Origin: Straminergon stramineum
Taxonomy: Eukaryota > Streptophyta > Bryopsida > Hypnales > Calliergonaceae
Direction: 5' to 3'
Assembly: GCA_963920665.1 (NCBI GenBank)
Contig: OY987263.1
Span: 39,467,218 to 39,531,217 of the forward strand
DNA: 64,000 nt
Shown here piece after piece: positions 26,301 through 37,688 of the stretch. A program made the translations under genes and the position numbers. Numbering within the stretch: the stretch's first letter is position 1; each line of letters starts with the position of its first letter. The notes under the pieces are model-generated. The model was given only the letters and a program-made list of their open reading frames with translations. It did not search any database and was not told the origin of the DNA.

Positions 26301-27159
26301 GACAACACCAAGCACAACCCTTCAGGGTGTTGGTTTCAAGAATCTCGACGTACGTCACAAACAAAGATCTATTTTCTATAATACTAATATCTCAAATCAT
26401 TTCTCAATCATTTTTCTTGAAAAGACAAGAAAGAATGTACATCTAGAAGAGACAACCCATTTGTGACCACTTAAGCAAATACATATATCTACAAGGGAGT
26501 TTTTACCAATGGGAAATTTTCCCATGTGCAGAAATAGAGTTCATAAGATTTTTACAATTTTCAGATTTTTATTTCTCAAAACAAAATTACTATGAATTTT
26601 TAGCTAAGGAGTATGTTCCATCTCATGTTGGTCGTACATACCTTCCTATTTCTAACTAGGGACTGGTTGCAAAATCCAACAAGAGTTGGTTTCAATATTG
26701 AGTGTTGTAGCCAATCATAATGTGCCACAAATCCGCTAGGAATTGTGCTAGCATTAATCATGTTAATCACCTCCTGATTGGAATTACTACACCTTACATT
26801 GCCATAATGGGGGAGTGATCAGGAATGGGTTGCCTCCCCTAATCCATATTGATTCCTATTTTTTGAAGTCTTAAATGTAATACCATTGAAAGACTATTTT
26901 ATTACTTGAAAAAATCTTTCAATAAATTTGACTAAATGTAGGACAACTAATTAAAGCTTACACTACAATATTCAACTTGATTAGTTGTTTCCAAGAGAAA
27001 AACTAGAATATCACGTTCATGTCATTGGCTAAAAATGCAACCAAGAGGTTTGTTACATGAGCAAATTTGATGTTTGGAGAATTAGAAAAATTCAAGAAAG
27101 TAACACAGGAGGTCTATAAAGCACTCATGCTCTAAAAGCGTTCACCTCTTGAAATGCAC

Positions 27160-27440
27160 ACTATTTGTACATTCTGCTTTCTCATTTGCACAAACAATGT
27201 ACAAATACTGTTCATTTCAAGAAACTCGTGTTGACTTTTGATGATCCCAGTGTTTCAACTTCTAAAATTCATAACTGATTCAATCCATGAATTCCCCCAA
27301 ATATGGAACGACTTGTGTCAAATGCCAATTCCATTTGTCTTCACTAGAAAATACTAGAAAAGAGCTGAGTAAGTTATGAGCCAAAAAGTTTGATAACTTA
27401 GATTTTCCCAAGGACTACGCTTGGACACCTTGGCTCACTG
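27160..27440. repeat. Dispersed repeat E, copy 2
   Basis: Contains the family block ATATGGAACGACTTGTGTCA followed by AATGCCAATTCCATTTGTCTT, as in the copies at 23.2, 48.5 and 60.8 kb. It is preceded by paired TGTACATT / ACAATGTACA motifs that also occur near the 48.6- and 60.7-kb copies. Confidence 0.5.
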
Positions 27441-28239
27441 CTCAATATGTTATGCAACAGTGGTACAACACCTGGCTTTTGATTTACACAATTATCCATT
27501 TCAGGCTTGGGACGTATGATGTCTGTGGCAATTAATTCTATGCAATAGTTGAGCAATTAGAGAGGAGAGCTTGTCAGCAGCCTCAGATCTTAAAGTTTCG
27601 TATTCCAGTTCTAGAGTACTTACAAAATACTCCGTAATACTTCATGATTTTGGAGTAGTATTTGGCAATGGGACTAGGGTGATCATGTCATCTGGACTAA
27701 GTTAATTCATGTAAGATGTTATACTCCAAAATCATCACATGCTCATGAAAAAGCATGCAGAGTAGGATTGAACTCCTGATTGCACGCCTTCTGCACTATA
27801 ATTATAAACCATTCCAAATTTCACCATCATATTACAAGACCATCACAAAGCGCCCATGAAGCCCATATTTTGGAAGATGAACAGAGTGCAGTAGGGTGAT
27901 ATGTTGACCAACCAAAGGCTTGAATCTTAAGAAACAAAGACTCTTTCTACAATCAATTTCATGAAACTGAAAGAAAATACTATATTTTTACAAAGATACA
28001 AGCATAAATATGCGAAAATTCAAAAAAGGATTTGGGCGTTGAAGTGATAATAACTAATTAACGTTTACGAGTTACCTGAGAAAACAGAAGAGCCGAGCAT
28101 TGCAGGGGCATAAACTTACCATGTGATATGCTGGTGATCACTAACGACAGGAACGTCCAGTCAGCTGGGATCAACACACATTTGGCAGTGCGCAACCCCG
28201 ATTGAGCACTCAGTTGATCATCGGTCAAAAGCAACACCT

Positions 28240-28616
28240 AGCTGCAAATACTTGACCTCTGGGAGCTGTAATACACACAAACAAGCAACACGGCACTCAT
28301 GCTGACGAGAAGCCCATGTCTGTACAAAAATATGCCATCTTCCACCAGTTCAGAAAACCTGCAGTTCCTTCATGAAACCAAAACGTCTCGATGTGTGTGC
28401 AATAACGCGTGGATTCATTGACGAACGATGCGTCCAACCCTCTCCAAGAAACTACCATCAGCAAAACAAGCAGCGACAGAGAATTAAGAAAAAAGGTCCA
28501 ATGGCGATGGGATGTGTATGAATCCATAACTTACTGTACATAAAGAGCATAAAGCAAGTGCCAGAACTGCACAGCCACTCCCAGGGCTAAAAAGATGTGC
28601 AGAGAGTGCGAAAACT
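28240..28616 (-). other. Probable OST3/6 3' UTR
   Basis: This non-coding stretch directly downstream of the stop is also conserved in the pseudogene copy (1075-1440), which suggests it was part of the transcribed unit or at least of the duplicated segment. Shared runs include GCTGACGAGAAGCCCATGTC and CATGAAACCAAAACGTCTCG. Confidence 0.5.
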
Positions 28617-29636
28617 CTAAGTCCATCGAGTAGGCCAGAAGGCATGGATCCAGTATCCTGTTTTCCAGTTATCAAGACTTATGACCTTCCTCACCGCCAC
28701 AAAACTAATAGTGATCGCAACAATCATCACCAGCCGTTGCACAATCTTGGACCGAATGTGCGGGGCAAATTGAGTCACGAAGGCTAGTAACAGTCCCACA
28801 ATGGTATACAGAAACCCCACCACAAAGCCCTCGGCTCCCAGTTGCATCCCCGAGCCCTGGTAGAAGAACACCAGCTTGGCCGGGTTGTTCCGGTCCTGCA
28901 TGAAGAGCGGCATCTTGCGGATGATGTTGTGCATCCCTCCGGAGACGCTGAAGAAGTAGATCAACAAGGCTCCGAAACACCAAACCTTCGGGTCACGGAA
29001 CGGCGACTCGGGGGCCGCGGCGATCTTCACAGCAAACGGCGTAGCAATCAAGACCACGATGGCGAGAGCCCACGTTTGCGCTTTGCTGAGAGGCGGCGGC
29101 CGCTCGATCGGGCCGCACGGCTGCTTGCTCTTGGCGGTCACGAACGAGGCGAGTCCTTCGGCGGAGCGAGGGAACTCACCCTGGCTCATCTCCACGCTCG
29201 CCTCGCTTCCTCCGCTCCCGGCAGCCACAAACCTCACATGCGGCAGCGCTTGCACCTTGAACAGCTGAAACACGCCCTGCATTTGCTTAAACTCCAAATC
29301 GCAGAAGAAAACCTTTCCATCGGAGTCTTGCCCTTTATGATGCTTCCGGTACGCCGAAGCCACTAACCCGAATTCTTTCCGAAACTCCACCAATTTCAGC
29401 TCCGTGTTGGTGTGCAGCTGACTGGCATCGAAGAAGAGAATGAGCGCGTAAGGGCGAGGCTCGGAAGTGGACATGAAGCGACGGAAATTGTTCTCGTCCA
29501 AGCGAATCACGCCATCCTTCGACTGCGATTGCATATACAACAGATCGGCCACACGATCCTCATTCGACTCAGCTCCTACCAACGCAGCAGACACCAGCAA
29601 ATACAGCCCTAGGAAACCGAGAGGAGAGAGCCCCAT
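28617..29636 (-). CDS. OST3/6: Oligosaccharyltransferase subunit OST3/OST6 (MagT1/TUSC3 family)
   Basis: Intact, intronless, 339 residues, about the usual family length. The start is ATG at 29636-29634; the frame runs seven codons further upstream only to a TTG. The first 22 or so residues are a signal peptide (FLGLYLLVSAALVGA). A lumenal thioredoxin-like domain follows (about 40-170), with the cis-Pro motif LPHV at 131-134. Four membrane segments lie near 188-206, 218-234, 268-290 and 300-320. The family's subunits help the ER oligosaccharyltransferase glycosylate Asn in nascent proteins. The CxxC redox motif of yeast and animal homologues is replaced by FFDASQ (68-73), as is usual in plant members, so mixed-disulphide capture is not expected. 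The C-terminus reads HAFWPTRWT. A telo-box (AAACCCTA on the plus strand, 29656-29663) lies about 20 bp upstream. A deleted copy lies at 1075-1960. Confidence 0.95.
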   Translation of the reverse strand: MGLSPLGFLGLYLLVSAALVGAESNEDRVADLLYMQSQSKDGVIRLDENNFRRFMSTSEPRPYALILFFDASQLHTNTELKLVEFRKEFGLVASAYRKHHKGQDSDGKVFFCDLEFKQMQGVFQLFKVQALPHVRFVAAGSGGSEASVEMSQGEFPRSAEGLASFVTAKSKQPCGPIERPPPLSKAQTWALAIVVLIATPFAVKIAAAPESPFRDPKVWCFGALLIYFFSVSGGMHNIIRKMPLFMQDRNNPAKLVFFYQGSGMQLGAEGFVVGFLYTIVGLLLAFVTQFAPHIRSKIVQRLVMIVAITISFVAVRKVISLDNWKTGYWIHAFWPTRWT

Positions 29637-32600
29637 TGCAACAGACCCCCACCACAAACCCTAGCAAGGGTTCAAAGTTGCTTCACAACACCAATAGTTC
29701 AAATTTGCTTCGCATGCTCACTAAGAAAAATGAGGGTTCCACTATGCTACCACATCTTCACCATCCAGGGAGATGATTCTCGAACACAAGGCGTCGGATT
29801 CCCATCAAAACTGCAAGCTCCGGCGAGATCGTGAATGTGAGCGTCGGCAGCATCGTCTCGCACGCGACCAGCGCGATTGTAGACGGAGTGAGGTTTGACC
29901 GTAAGAAGTTGGGAATGTACGTCATGGGTACATAGGCTCATACCTCTTTAATAGCACCTTCTCTGAGGCTACCTTCTCTAATATCACATCCTTTGTTGTC
30001 TCGTCAAATCCTGGACTGAGGTACATCACAGTAGATTCATGTAGGGGGGATATCTAAGAGAAAGCATAGATCTTAAGAGTTTTGTGTTAAAACCATTGGG
30101 CCTACATCGTTGATTTTGGAATGTCAAATCACACTAGATACGTGTCTATAAGAAGTTGTTTATCTATAAGATTACTGTCCTTACTAGTTTCCTATTCCAT
30201 GTGTCATTTATCTTTCAGCAAAATAAAAAATTGAAGTAGAAAATGTTGTTTTCAATAGACACAAACCCACACTTTGGGTTGAGTTTTACAAAGAGATAAA
30301 TTAGCTAAAGTTAGAAAATTCTTTGGTTTTCTAGGGTTGTGTTTGTAGGTGTTTTTACCATGGCACTAGAGCTGTAATGATATTGGTGAACCAACCTTCA
30401 ATTAGGAACAACTAATGTCAACAATATTTGTTGATAATATTGTGTGAAATATCAACAAACTCTTTAAAGTTTGCAATTTGGTCTTGGAGTCACATGATTC
30501 AAAATCCTCTATAGTATATAGAATAAGAGACTTGTCATTAAGTTCATTATACGTAATAAGATGAATTTTTGTAAGTTAAGTTTGAGATTTTCGTTCTGAT
30601 GATGACCTTTACATGAGAATTGGTTTATATAGTGGTGTATATAAGATCTTAGCTTCTTGTCAAGTTTTGAATGGTTGTGAGGTTCTTTGTTGAAGATATT
30701 TATGACTTTTAGTGAAGCAAGACAATTGTAGTCAAAGAATAGTGAGACTACATCTATTTTGTATCTTGACTATCCTTTCAAAATGCTTAAATGTGAAGCC
30801 ACATATTTTGAGTTTTATGTGCTTTTTAATAAGTCTTTTTGTTAATAATGTGTTAGGTTGCCAACTAACTTTCATTTTCCTACACCACTTCTTGAATTGT
30901 TCTTAAACACCCAAATGTGTATAATTATATATGAAAATTTTAACATCTCTGATTTTAAAAACTTCAATAGATTATCATTGCAATTGGTATTATAGAGAGA
31001 AATACCCCACTACTTTGTTAGTGTACATTTTTCAATTTGTGCATGTATTATTAATTTTAAATTTCACTTTTTTTCATTTTGGTATGAAATGAATATCTTT
31101 TATCTAAGATAATTCAAGATTTTTAATGTTATTAATTAAAATTTTGTACTAGCAATGTTAAAGCTTTACAATGTTTCAACAATTGTTTGAAATAATGAAT
31201 AGAATTGTTAGTTTATTTGACTAATATCATAAAATCAAATAGATGGAGGTTTCATATTGTGGGTCCAAAGAATTAAATGTCAACTTTTGCAAACAATTTG
31301 CTTTCTACAATGCTTATCAATTTTTAAAAGGATGTCCAATGGACAAAAAATATCACAATTCATTAAAAGTTTGTAGTTGAGCTCCACAATTTCTACTTCA
31401 TGTTGTGATAACTTGAAGTTTCTTACAAATATAGATTTGCAAACACTTGATAAAAATTTACAAGGCAAGAAACATTTCTTAAAGTTGCAACTTACTATTG
31501 TAGATATTTGTTTTGAATCTCCCATGGTTGTGTAAAGATTTAATGTGCATATATTACAATATCTAATTACATAGAATTTGCAATACAACATCAAAGCCCA
31601 AATATTCTTCCTATTGTCATATTTTTACATTAAGCCAAAAGATAAATTGTAGGCATACAATCATACATTTAGAATCATAATTAGACAAAGTATAAATAAT
31701 GATGAACTAGCATGCAATTCTAGCTAGCATGACAATTGCAAAACATTCTTCTTGGATGTATAATCCTCAAATATTCCTTGGCTATATGATTAAATAAGTA
31801 ATGTTATGCATTTACTAAAGCTATGAACAATTATTGTTTCTATGAATAGTAATTCTTTCTTTGTTTTTAAATTATATATCTATACAATGGTCCTATAAAT
31901 CCATCTTTGAATCATTCCTTATTTAATGACATATGAAAAAAAAATTGTTATACAACTTTGAAAATTATTTTCTAGTTTATACTAAAACAAAATTAAAGCT
32001 CTTGTGGAAGTGTATAACATTATTTGTCTTTCAAAATGTAAAAGAACATGACCTAAAATTTTGAGGATTGAATCATGTTATTTTAGGTAATGAAGAGAAA
32101 TTGACATATTTCTCTTGTAAGGAGAACCATGTTCATAGGTACAAAGTTTTCTTTTTGAATAACTTCATCTATTCTGAAAAAAATTGGTGGTGATGTGCCT
32201 TTTGATTTTTTTTTGTATTCTTTTCAACTTTAGAATTCAAATATTGAAAAGATCTTGTTTTTATTCAATCTTGATTTTGTAGATTATTTTTTTGATAAAT
32301 GTGATGATGTGTATGATTTAGTAGGTTATGATATATTCACTTGATAATATAAGGTAATAATAGAAAATTTCATGGAAAAATCACTCTTTGTAATTTAAGG
32401 TATACACTCAAGTTAAGAGAGTATTTGATGTGGGGCTATTTATCTTCATCATTGTATTTAAGGTGATCGTATTTTTACATAATAATCTACAAGGGGCATA
32501 TTTCCAATATCCTATGGCTTTTGTAAATTCATTCATGTTTTTTTTAAGTAGGTCTATCTTATATATAAAATTTCAGTGTCCAATTTTTCCCCCTTCTTCT

Positions 32601-34900
32601 TCATAAATTTTTCCTTCCCTCTAGTCCTCTCCTACATACATATATAGAGTATACACCATAAATTCAACGACAATCAATTCAAATGTCATTGACCAAGTGA
32701 CAATTTTTAACTTGTAAAGGCCAAATGAAGTGTCTATTGAATAGACAATTGAAAATCTGTGTAGGTTCCTATGAAGTAAATTTTGGTTAGATGCTCATAA
32801 AAATATTGAAACAAGGTGTGAATATATAGCCCCTTAGTGGGAACTCAATTTTTTTTCCAATATAGTGCCCGAATCAAAAGTTATGTTGCCCTAAACTTTT
32901 TTTTGCAACTTGGACAATTTGGGCTCCTTTGAAACATCTTTTGCAAAAACGCTCATCAACTTTTGAAATTTGGCATGTATGAAACTAATAAACTATGACA
33001 TACAATTGTCAAAAAAAATTTAGTTCTCAAATCACATTCTAAAAGGAGTCAAACTATGTTAGCTATATTGGAGCAGATTCAAGAAAAAATGTATTCTTCT
33101 AACTTCAAGCCCTATTATCTTACAATTTGTGAAGTCAAAGTTCTTGAAATTTTTCTCACATATTCCAAGAATTTGTCTCTAATTTTTCACCATTTGAATT
33201 TCAAATAAAAAATTTCCTTATTGCATTTGACCTCCTTGCATTGCATGTTGATTTAGAATAAGTTCCTCTTTATATTTGCTTTTGAAATTTTTTATATAAA
33301 ATATCATATCACTATGAATTGTCAAAATCCTCAATTTTTTGTAAAGCAAAAATTTTACTCCAAGAGGGCTTGAGGTTTGTTGAGTTCTAACCCTATTTTA
33401 AAAGAATGAAAAAGAAAAAAATTCTTGATTCAAGCATTATAATCTGTCTAATCCACAAGGTCAAATAGACGGAAATTTTTCTATACATTGCCTTACTTGT
33501 TTAATACACTTTCGTGCAGTTAGAATTCCCCCCAAAATAAAATTTTGGACAATGTGTAAAAAATTGGCAATTTTGGACTTCTCCTCTTCCAAAACACCCT
33601 CTATCCTTTAGTGATTAATAACAAGTTTACTATTAAATACTTCAAAATCCCTACTAAAACTATTATGTGAACATCCCATTCAATATGAGTGTATTTAACA
33701 CACATAGCTTTGAAGATTGAAGTGAAATGTACTATAGACTCTACCCTTCTATTGTACAATTTTCAGTTTGTTGAACTCACTAAGGTAAATTACTCTATAT
33801 GTGCAATGTAACAATTTTTGCCACTTGTTGTCAACGTCTTATATTTACACTTCATTTTTTTTATGTATATACTACTAATACTATAGTACAGTTTTAGTCA
33901 ACTATCCTTCATCTTAGAATTTTTTTGATTGTGTTCATTTTATCATCCACACAAAATTATTTGCATATATCTATATCCATTGTACTATGAAAAATTTGCA
34001 CAAAGTTAACCCTTTTGTCAAGGCTAGCTTATTAATAATAATTCCTACTACATGATGTTATTACATAGCCTAATTTATATTCGTTTGACTATATAGCATT
34101 TCATGGACATTAGATAAAAATTTTCCTCTTTTGAATTAAATGGACCCTATCTTTTCACTCATGTAGTTTTCTAAAAAATTGACAATGATCTCTCTAGAAA
34201 ATCTTTTAGATGCTTCTTTAAAATATTTAATCAAATTTTTTTGACAGTCTTTGAGACTACCTACAAATAGTTATAAACTAAAAACAATTTCATTCCAAAT
34301 CACCCATTCTTGCCTTGGAATTGGTTGAAAATTTGACTTAGACTTGAACCTATTACATTTGACCAATTGATATTTCATCAATGGATTGTTCATCTTAGAT
34401 GGATTCTAAACTTATATGTGTTAATGTTTTAAGACTTTTATAGTGCAAAATAAATAAAAACTAAGAAAATTTATCTATAGTTTTTTTGAAATAAATAAAA
34501 GCAAATTCTTCTAACGAAAACACAATAATTGTTTAAATTAAGATTTAGTTCATTTGCACCTGAAAAAGAGATGTTTGTCAATTGATTGTTACACTTGCTC
34601 TATATTGATTGTATTGCTAAAACCTAAGCATTAATGATAGTCTAAAAGTAAATCCATTGAATAGGTGCCTAAAAATAAAGTATATGAGTGTTATTTTGTC
34701 TAAAAGTCAATTCATTGAGTAGATGCCTAAAAATAAAATAGTTGAGTGCTTTTTCCGATGCTCAATTCTATTGAGATTTCCTAATTTTTTTTGTTTTACT
34801 TCTTTAGATTTGAAAAGCAATTACTGTAAGTTAATTCAGTTCAATTTTGTATAAAATTGGATTCATATAATCTAAGCTTAATATTGGCTATAAAAATCCC
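29637..34900. other. OST3/6 upstream region and AT-rich intergenic desert
   Basis: The first 300 bp is GC-richer and presumably holds the OST3/6 promoter. From about 30000 on the DNA is AT-rich with no recognised coding segment. One copy of a dispersed repeat (34285-34740) matches 42395-43200. Some segments near 32.8-33.6 kb resemble the TIR repeat family but have no clear ends. Confidence 0.6.
34285..34740. repeat. Dispersed repeat G, copy 1
   Basis: Matches 42395-43200. Both start near TTTCATTCCAMATCACYCAT followed by TTGCCTTGGAATT, continue through an ATGGATTYTAAAC segment and a TTAGTTCATTTGCA segment, and end in a repeated TTGAGTRG-TGCCTAAAAATA motif. The second copy has extra sequence inserted in the first half. 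No frame is present. Confidence 0.6.
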
Positions 34901-36650
34901 TAAGACTTTATCACGTAGATGTGATGGATGATGGAAAGCTTCCCTCAAATTCTGTCACAGGATTAGGTCATCGTCTCCAAGCCTCGAATTAGGGTTTCCA
35001 CGTTGCACGCATAAGTGCGGCGGGCGCTTTCAACACACTACTTATTTGCTCATTGCCTAGAAGCTGATTGTGTGTATTTGTCTCTGCGCATTTCCGATGT
35101 CCTTCCTTCTTCGTGCTTTCATTTGTTTAGGTAGCTGTCTTCATGAGTCTTTTTGATATTGTTCTGGGTACCTTACAATCAATGGAGTTTGCTGTGCTAA
35201 GAATTGAAGCCGGTGATGAAGACAATATCCGAAAACTTCTGATTTCTGTGATGTCTAACTTATCACCATCTTTCGACTGAGGCTTCAAGTCGCACAGTAG
35301 ACTGTATTGTGGAAGTGTTGTGCGAGTCTGTATGAAGATAAAATAACATAGACCTGTTCTGAACTCACATGTTGAACGAACATGCACTACCAACTGACAG
35401 CGTTGTGGACCGCTTATATTTTACATGTTTCTTTATTTGTCTTATGACGGAGGCAGCATCCTTGGCGGGGTGTTGCCTCAACATTATGGAGCGACTACTC
35501 GCATCCTTGTGATGCACTTGTGGTCGTAGAGTCCTTTGTGAACGTCAGAGAAAGACGGGTTCTCGAGTTGTCTCTTCCGTTCCCTTGTGAGTGCAAGAGA
35601 CTCTTGAGGAGGCGAGGTTGCATATTCCATTGCCCTGGGGAGCAGCGTCGCTGCAATTACTCTTTGGGACAGACCATGCTACTTACATCTAGGGTTTCGT
35701 TTAGTCTAAGTTTGTTTTAGGGTTGCCAATGATTACATCCCATCAAAATACCATCTTTCGGATCGTAGTACACCTTCGGGTGGTGACGATTTTGTTGCGT
35801 ATGATGGCTTTGATTAAATTCTAGTCGTAGGTTTAAGAGTTGTTTTGTTTTGTTTATGATATGTTGTTTCCTGTACGAAAAGCAGAGGTTATTGATACAT
35901 CATGAGCTGATCTCTCGTCAGTTACAGGTATACTCATGCATCATTTTTAGGTGGTGAGCCACTGTCTCTTGATGGCAGCAGGTTCAATCCATGGTGCAAC
36001 ATCCAATCAGTCTATGACATGTTTAATCGAACACGTTCAAGCTTGTGTTTCTCTAACTTCCCAGTTTTTATAACATTTGTATTTCCCAAGTGATCTTCAA
36101 TATCTTACTAATGCGAAAATCTTGCCTTAATCGACCTTCTCTCAAAGCATGGGATGGTTATCATTGGAGAATAAGAATTCACTGGGCAGTAATTCGGCTA
36201 CAGATCCGATAGCACATCATCATCACAACCAACTTCGCAATGTTTACGGTTATCCAGCAGTGAAGGTCAGAACTCCTTATTCCACATGGAGGTTTATGAA
36301 CACCTGTACGAAATCTTTCTTTAGAAGCACCTTCGCTATCGTAACAGTTAACACCCTTGTAAAAGGTATTCAAGTTCAGCTTTGGTTTCTACAAGTGAAA
36401 GCCCAACGAAGAAGGAATGCTGATCAATGAGTGGCACGCCTGCTCACTGAAAACCTGGCGTCAATGTTATACCTTTCAGGCTGTACTAATGTCGCTATTT
36501 TACAGTGGCCCAGGATGAGTTCCTGCAACTGGTACGGTATGATATGGAAATGGAAATGGATCACCGTTGGAAAATGGAATATTTGGTTCTACAATACAAC
36601 AAATATGAAATATTAGTCACGCAGATGTGAGAAATTTCGGTAGGCAATAC
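34900..36650 (+). other. GC-richer island, possible unrecognised gene
   Basis: Base composition rises to that of the genic islands, and two TAGGGTTT telo-box-like motifs occur (about 34991 and 35691). The only ATG-initiated frame that stands out is a 45-codon one at 35142-35279 (MSLFDIVLGTLQSMEFAVLR at its start). A longer frame near 36149-36430 has no recognised domain. The island could be a fast-evolving gene, a non-coding transcript or a decayed gene. I do not assign a function. Confidence 0.25.
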
Positions 36651-37376
36651 ACCATGTTTTTGTTGAAGCCTGACCGCTATAACCTACGCGCATTTGTGTC
36701 AGGAGACTCGTGATTACATCAAGATCTTCCGGTTCATATTTTTACATTTACATACAACGTTTTCTGCACAATTTTCTTCATAAGTCTTGCCAATGACCTC
36801 CACAAGTCGACACTGCAATTTTTCCACAGATCCACACGAGACTCTATTCACAAATCCACACATTAAATTGCTCACAGTTACAAATTAAACGGCAAGTTTT
36901 TCCCTCCACGTAGACTGATGATACCAGGATTTCCAGAAAAAGCGAATTTCTTCACTTCGCATGAAGCTGCATTGACTCTGCAAAAGACTTTTTACTCTAC
37001 CTCGAACAACTGTATTCCTTTCTGTCGAAATACGAAAAAACAAATTTGAAGCGTTGACACCTTAGAAGGTTCAATAGCAAGAGACAAAAACATTGTAGAG
37101 GAGGTGAATGTGAGAGCCTCACTAAAAAGATGTCAAAGCAAAAAAGATCATGTCTAAATCTTGGAAGGTACTCAAAATCTTGCCGCATTGCCTGATTAGC
37201 CTGATGTTTCTGAAAACCAGGTTTTGCTTGCCGGTTTGCCCCCCTCCACTTTCGTTCCGTGTTCGGTAGCTCTCCACCATCCCAGCAATCTAATTTCCAT
37301 TCCCTTTAATCTTATCAATGTTTTCAGTATCTTAACCCTAGAAGTACGCTGCGTGTAAAATGGATGGCAGAGAATC
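36650..37376. other. Upstream flank of the FAD monooxygenase
   Basis: No recognised coding segment. This is probably promoter DNA of the gene starting at 37689, together with the 59-bp tandem duplication that follows. Confidence 0.4.
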
Positions 37377-37494
37377 CTTCCATGTAGGACAGAATTGCAG
37401 ATGTTCATCCTTTGAATTTTGAGTGAAAAGGGAAGCTTCTACGTAGGTCAGAATTGCAGATGTTCTTCCTTGGAATTTTGAGTGAGAAGGGAAG
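37377..37494. repeat. 59-bp tandem duplication upstream of the monooxygenase
   Basis: Two adjacent 59-bp units (37377-37435 and 37436-37494) differ at only a few positions. Both contain CAGAATTGCAGATGTTC and GAATTTTGAGTGA. The pair lies about 195 bp before the start codon and so may affect the promoter or 5' UTR. Confidence 0.9.
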
Positions 37495-37688
37495 GTGTTG
37501 CATGAAGTGCTCTTGGATTTTTTTCAGCAAATGATTCACACGGTACCCAAAACGATGATTTCCACGGTGTTATATTAGTCTACTTGAAGATACATATGCA
37601 AGGAGAGCTGATTGACAAGAATCAGTGTTAATTTGCGACCCTAAGGTAGAGCTAGGCCTAAACTTGGTCGTAGGGACAATTTTGAGAG

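Larger units (their letters stand above)
17037..28240. other. Large AT-rich intergenic region with decayed repeats
   Basis: No coding segment of a recognised family is visible in 11 kb. The region holds the MITE-like element at 19278-19578, TIR-repeat material at 21604-22571 and 22840-23053, and copies of a dispersed repeat at about 23180-23390 and 27160-27440. A CTACCCACAAA unit is repeated in tandem at about 22190-22225. A short inverted repeat (GATTTTGGAGTA at about 27646 and TACTCCAAAATC at about 27721) lies in 27.6-27.75 kb. Confidence 0.7.

Noticed and set aside
28842..29366. 174-codon plus-strand frame over OST3/6
   Set aside because: Antisense shadow of the intact, GC-rich OST3/6 gene.
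9900..34900. LTR retrotransposon content
   Set aside because: No reverse transcriptase, integrase or protease motif and no paired LTRs could be seen in the deserts; the repeats that can be defined have inverted ends.
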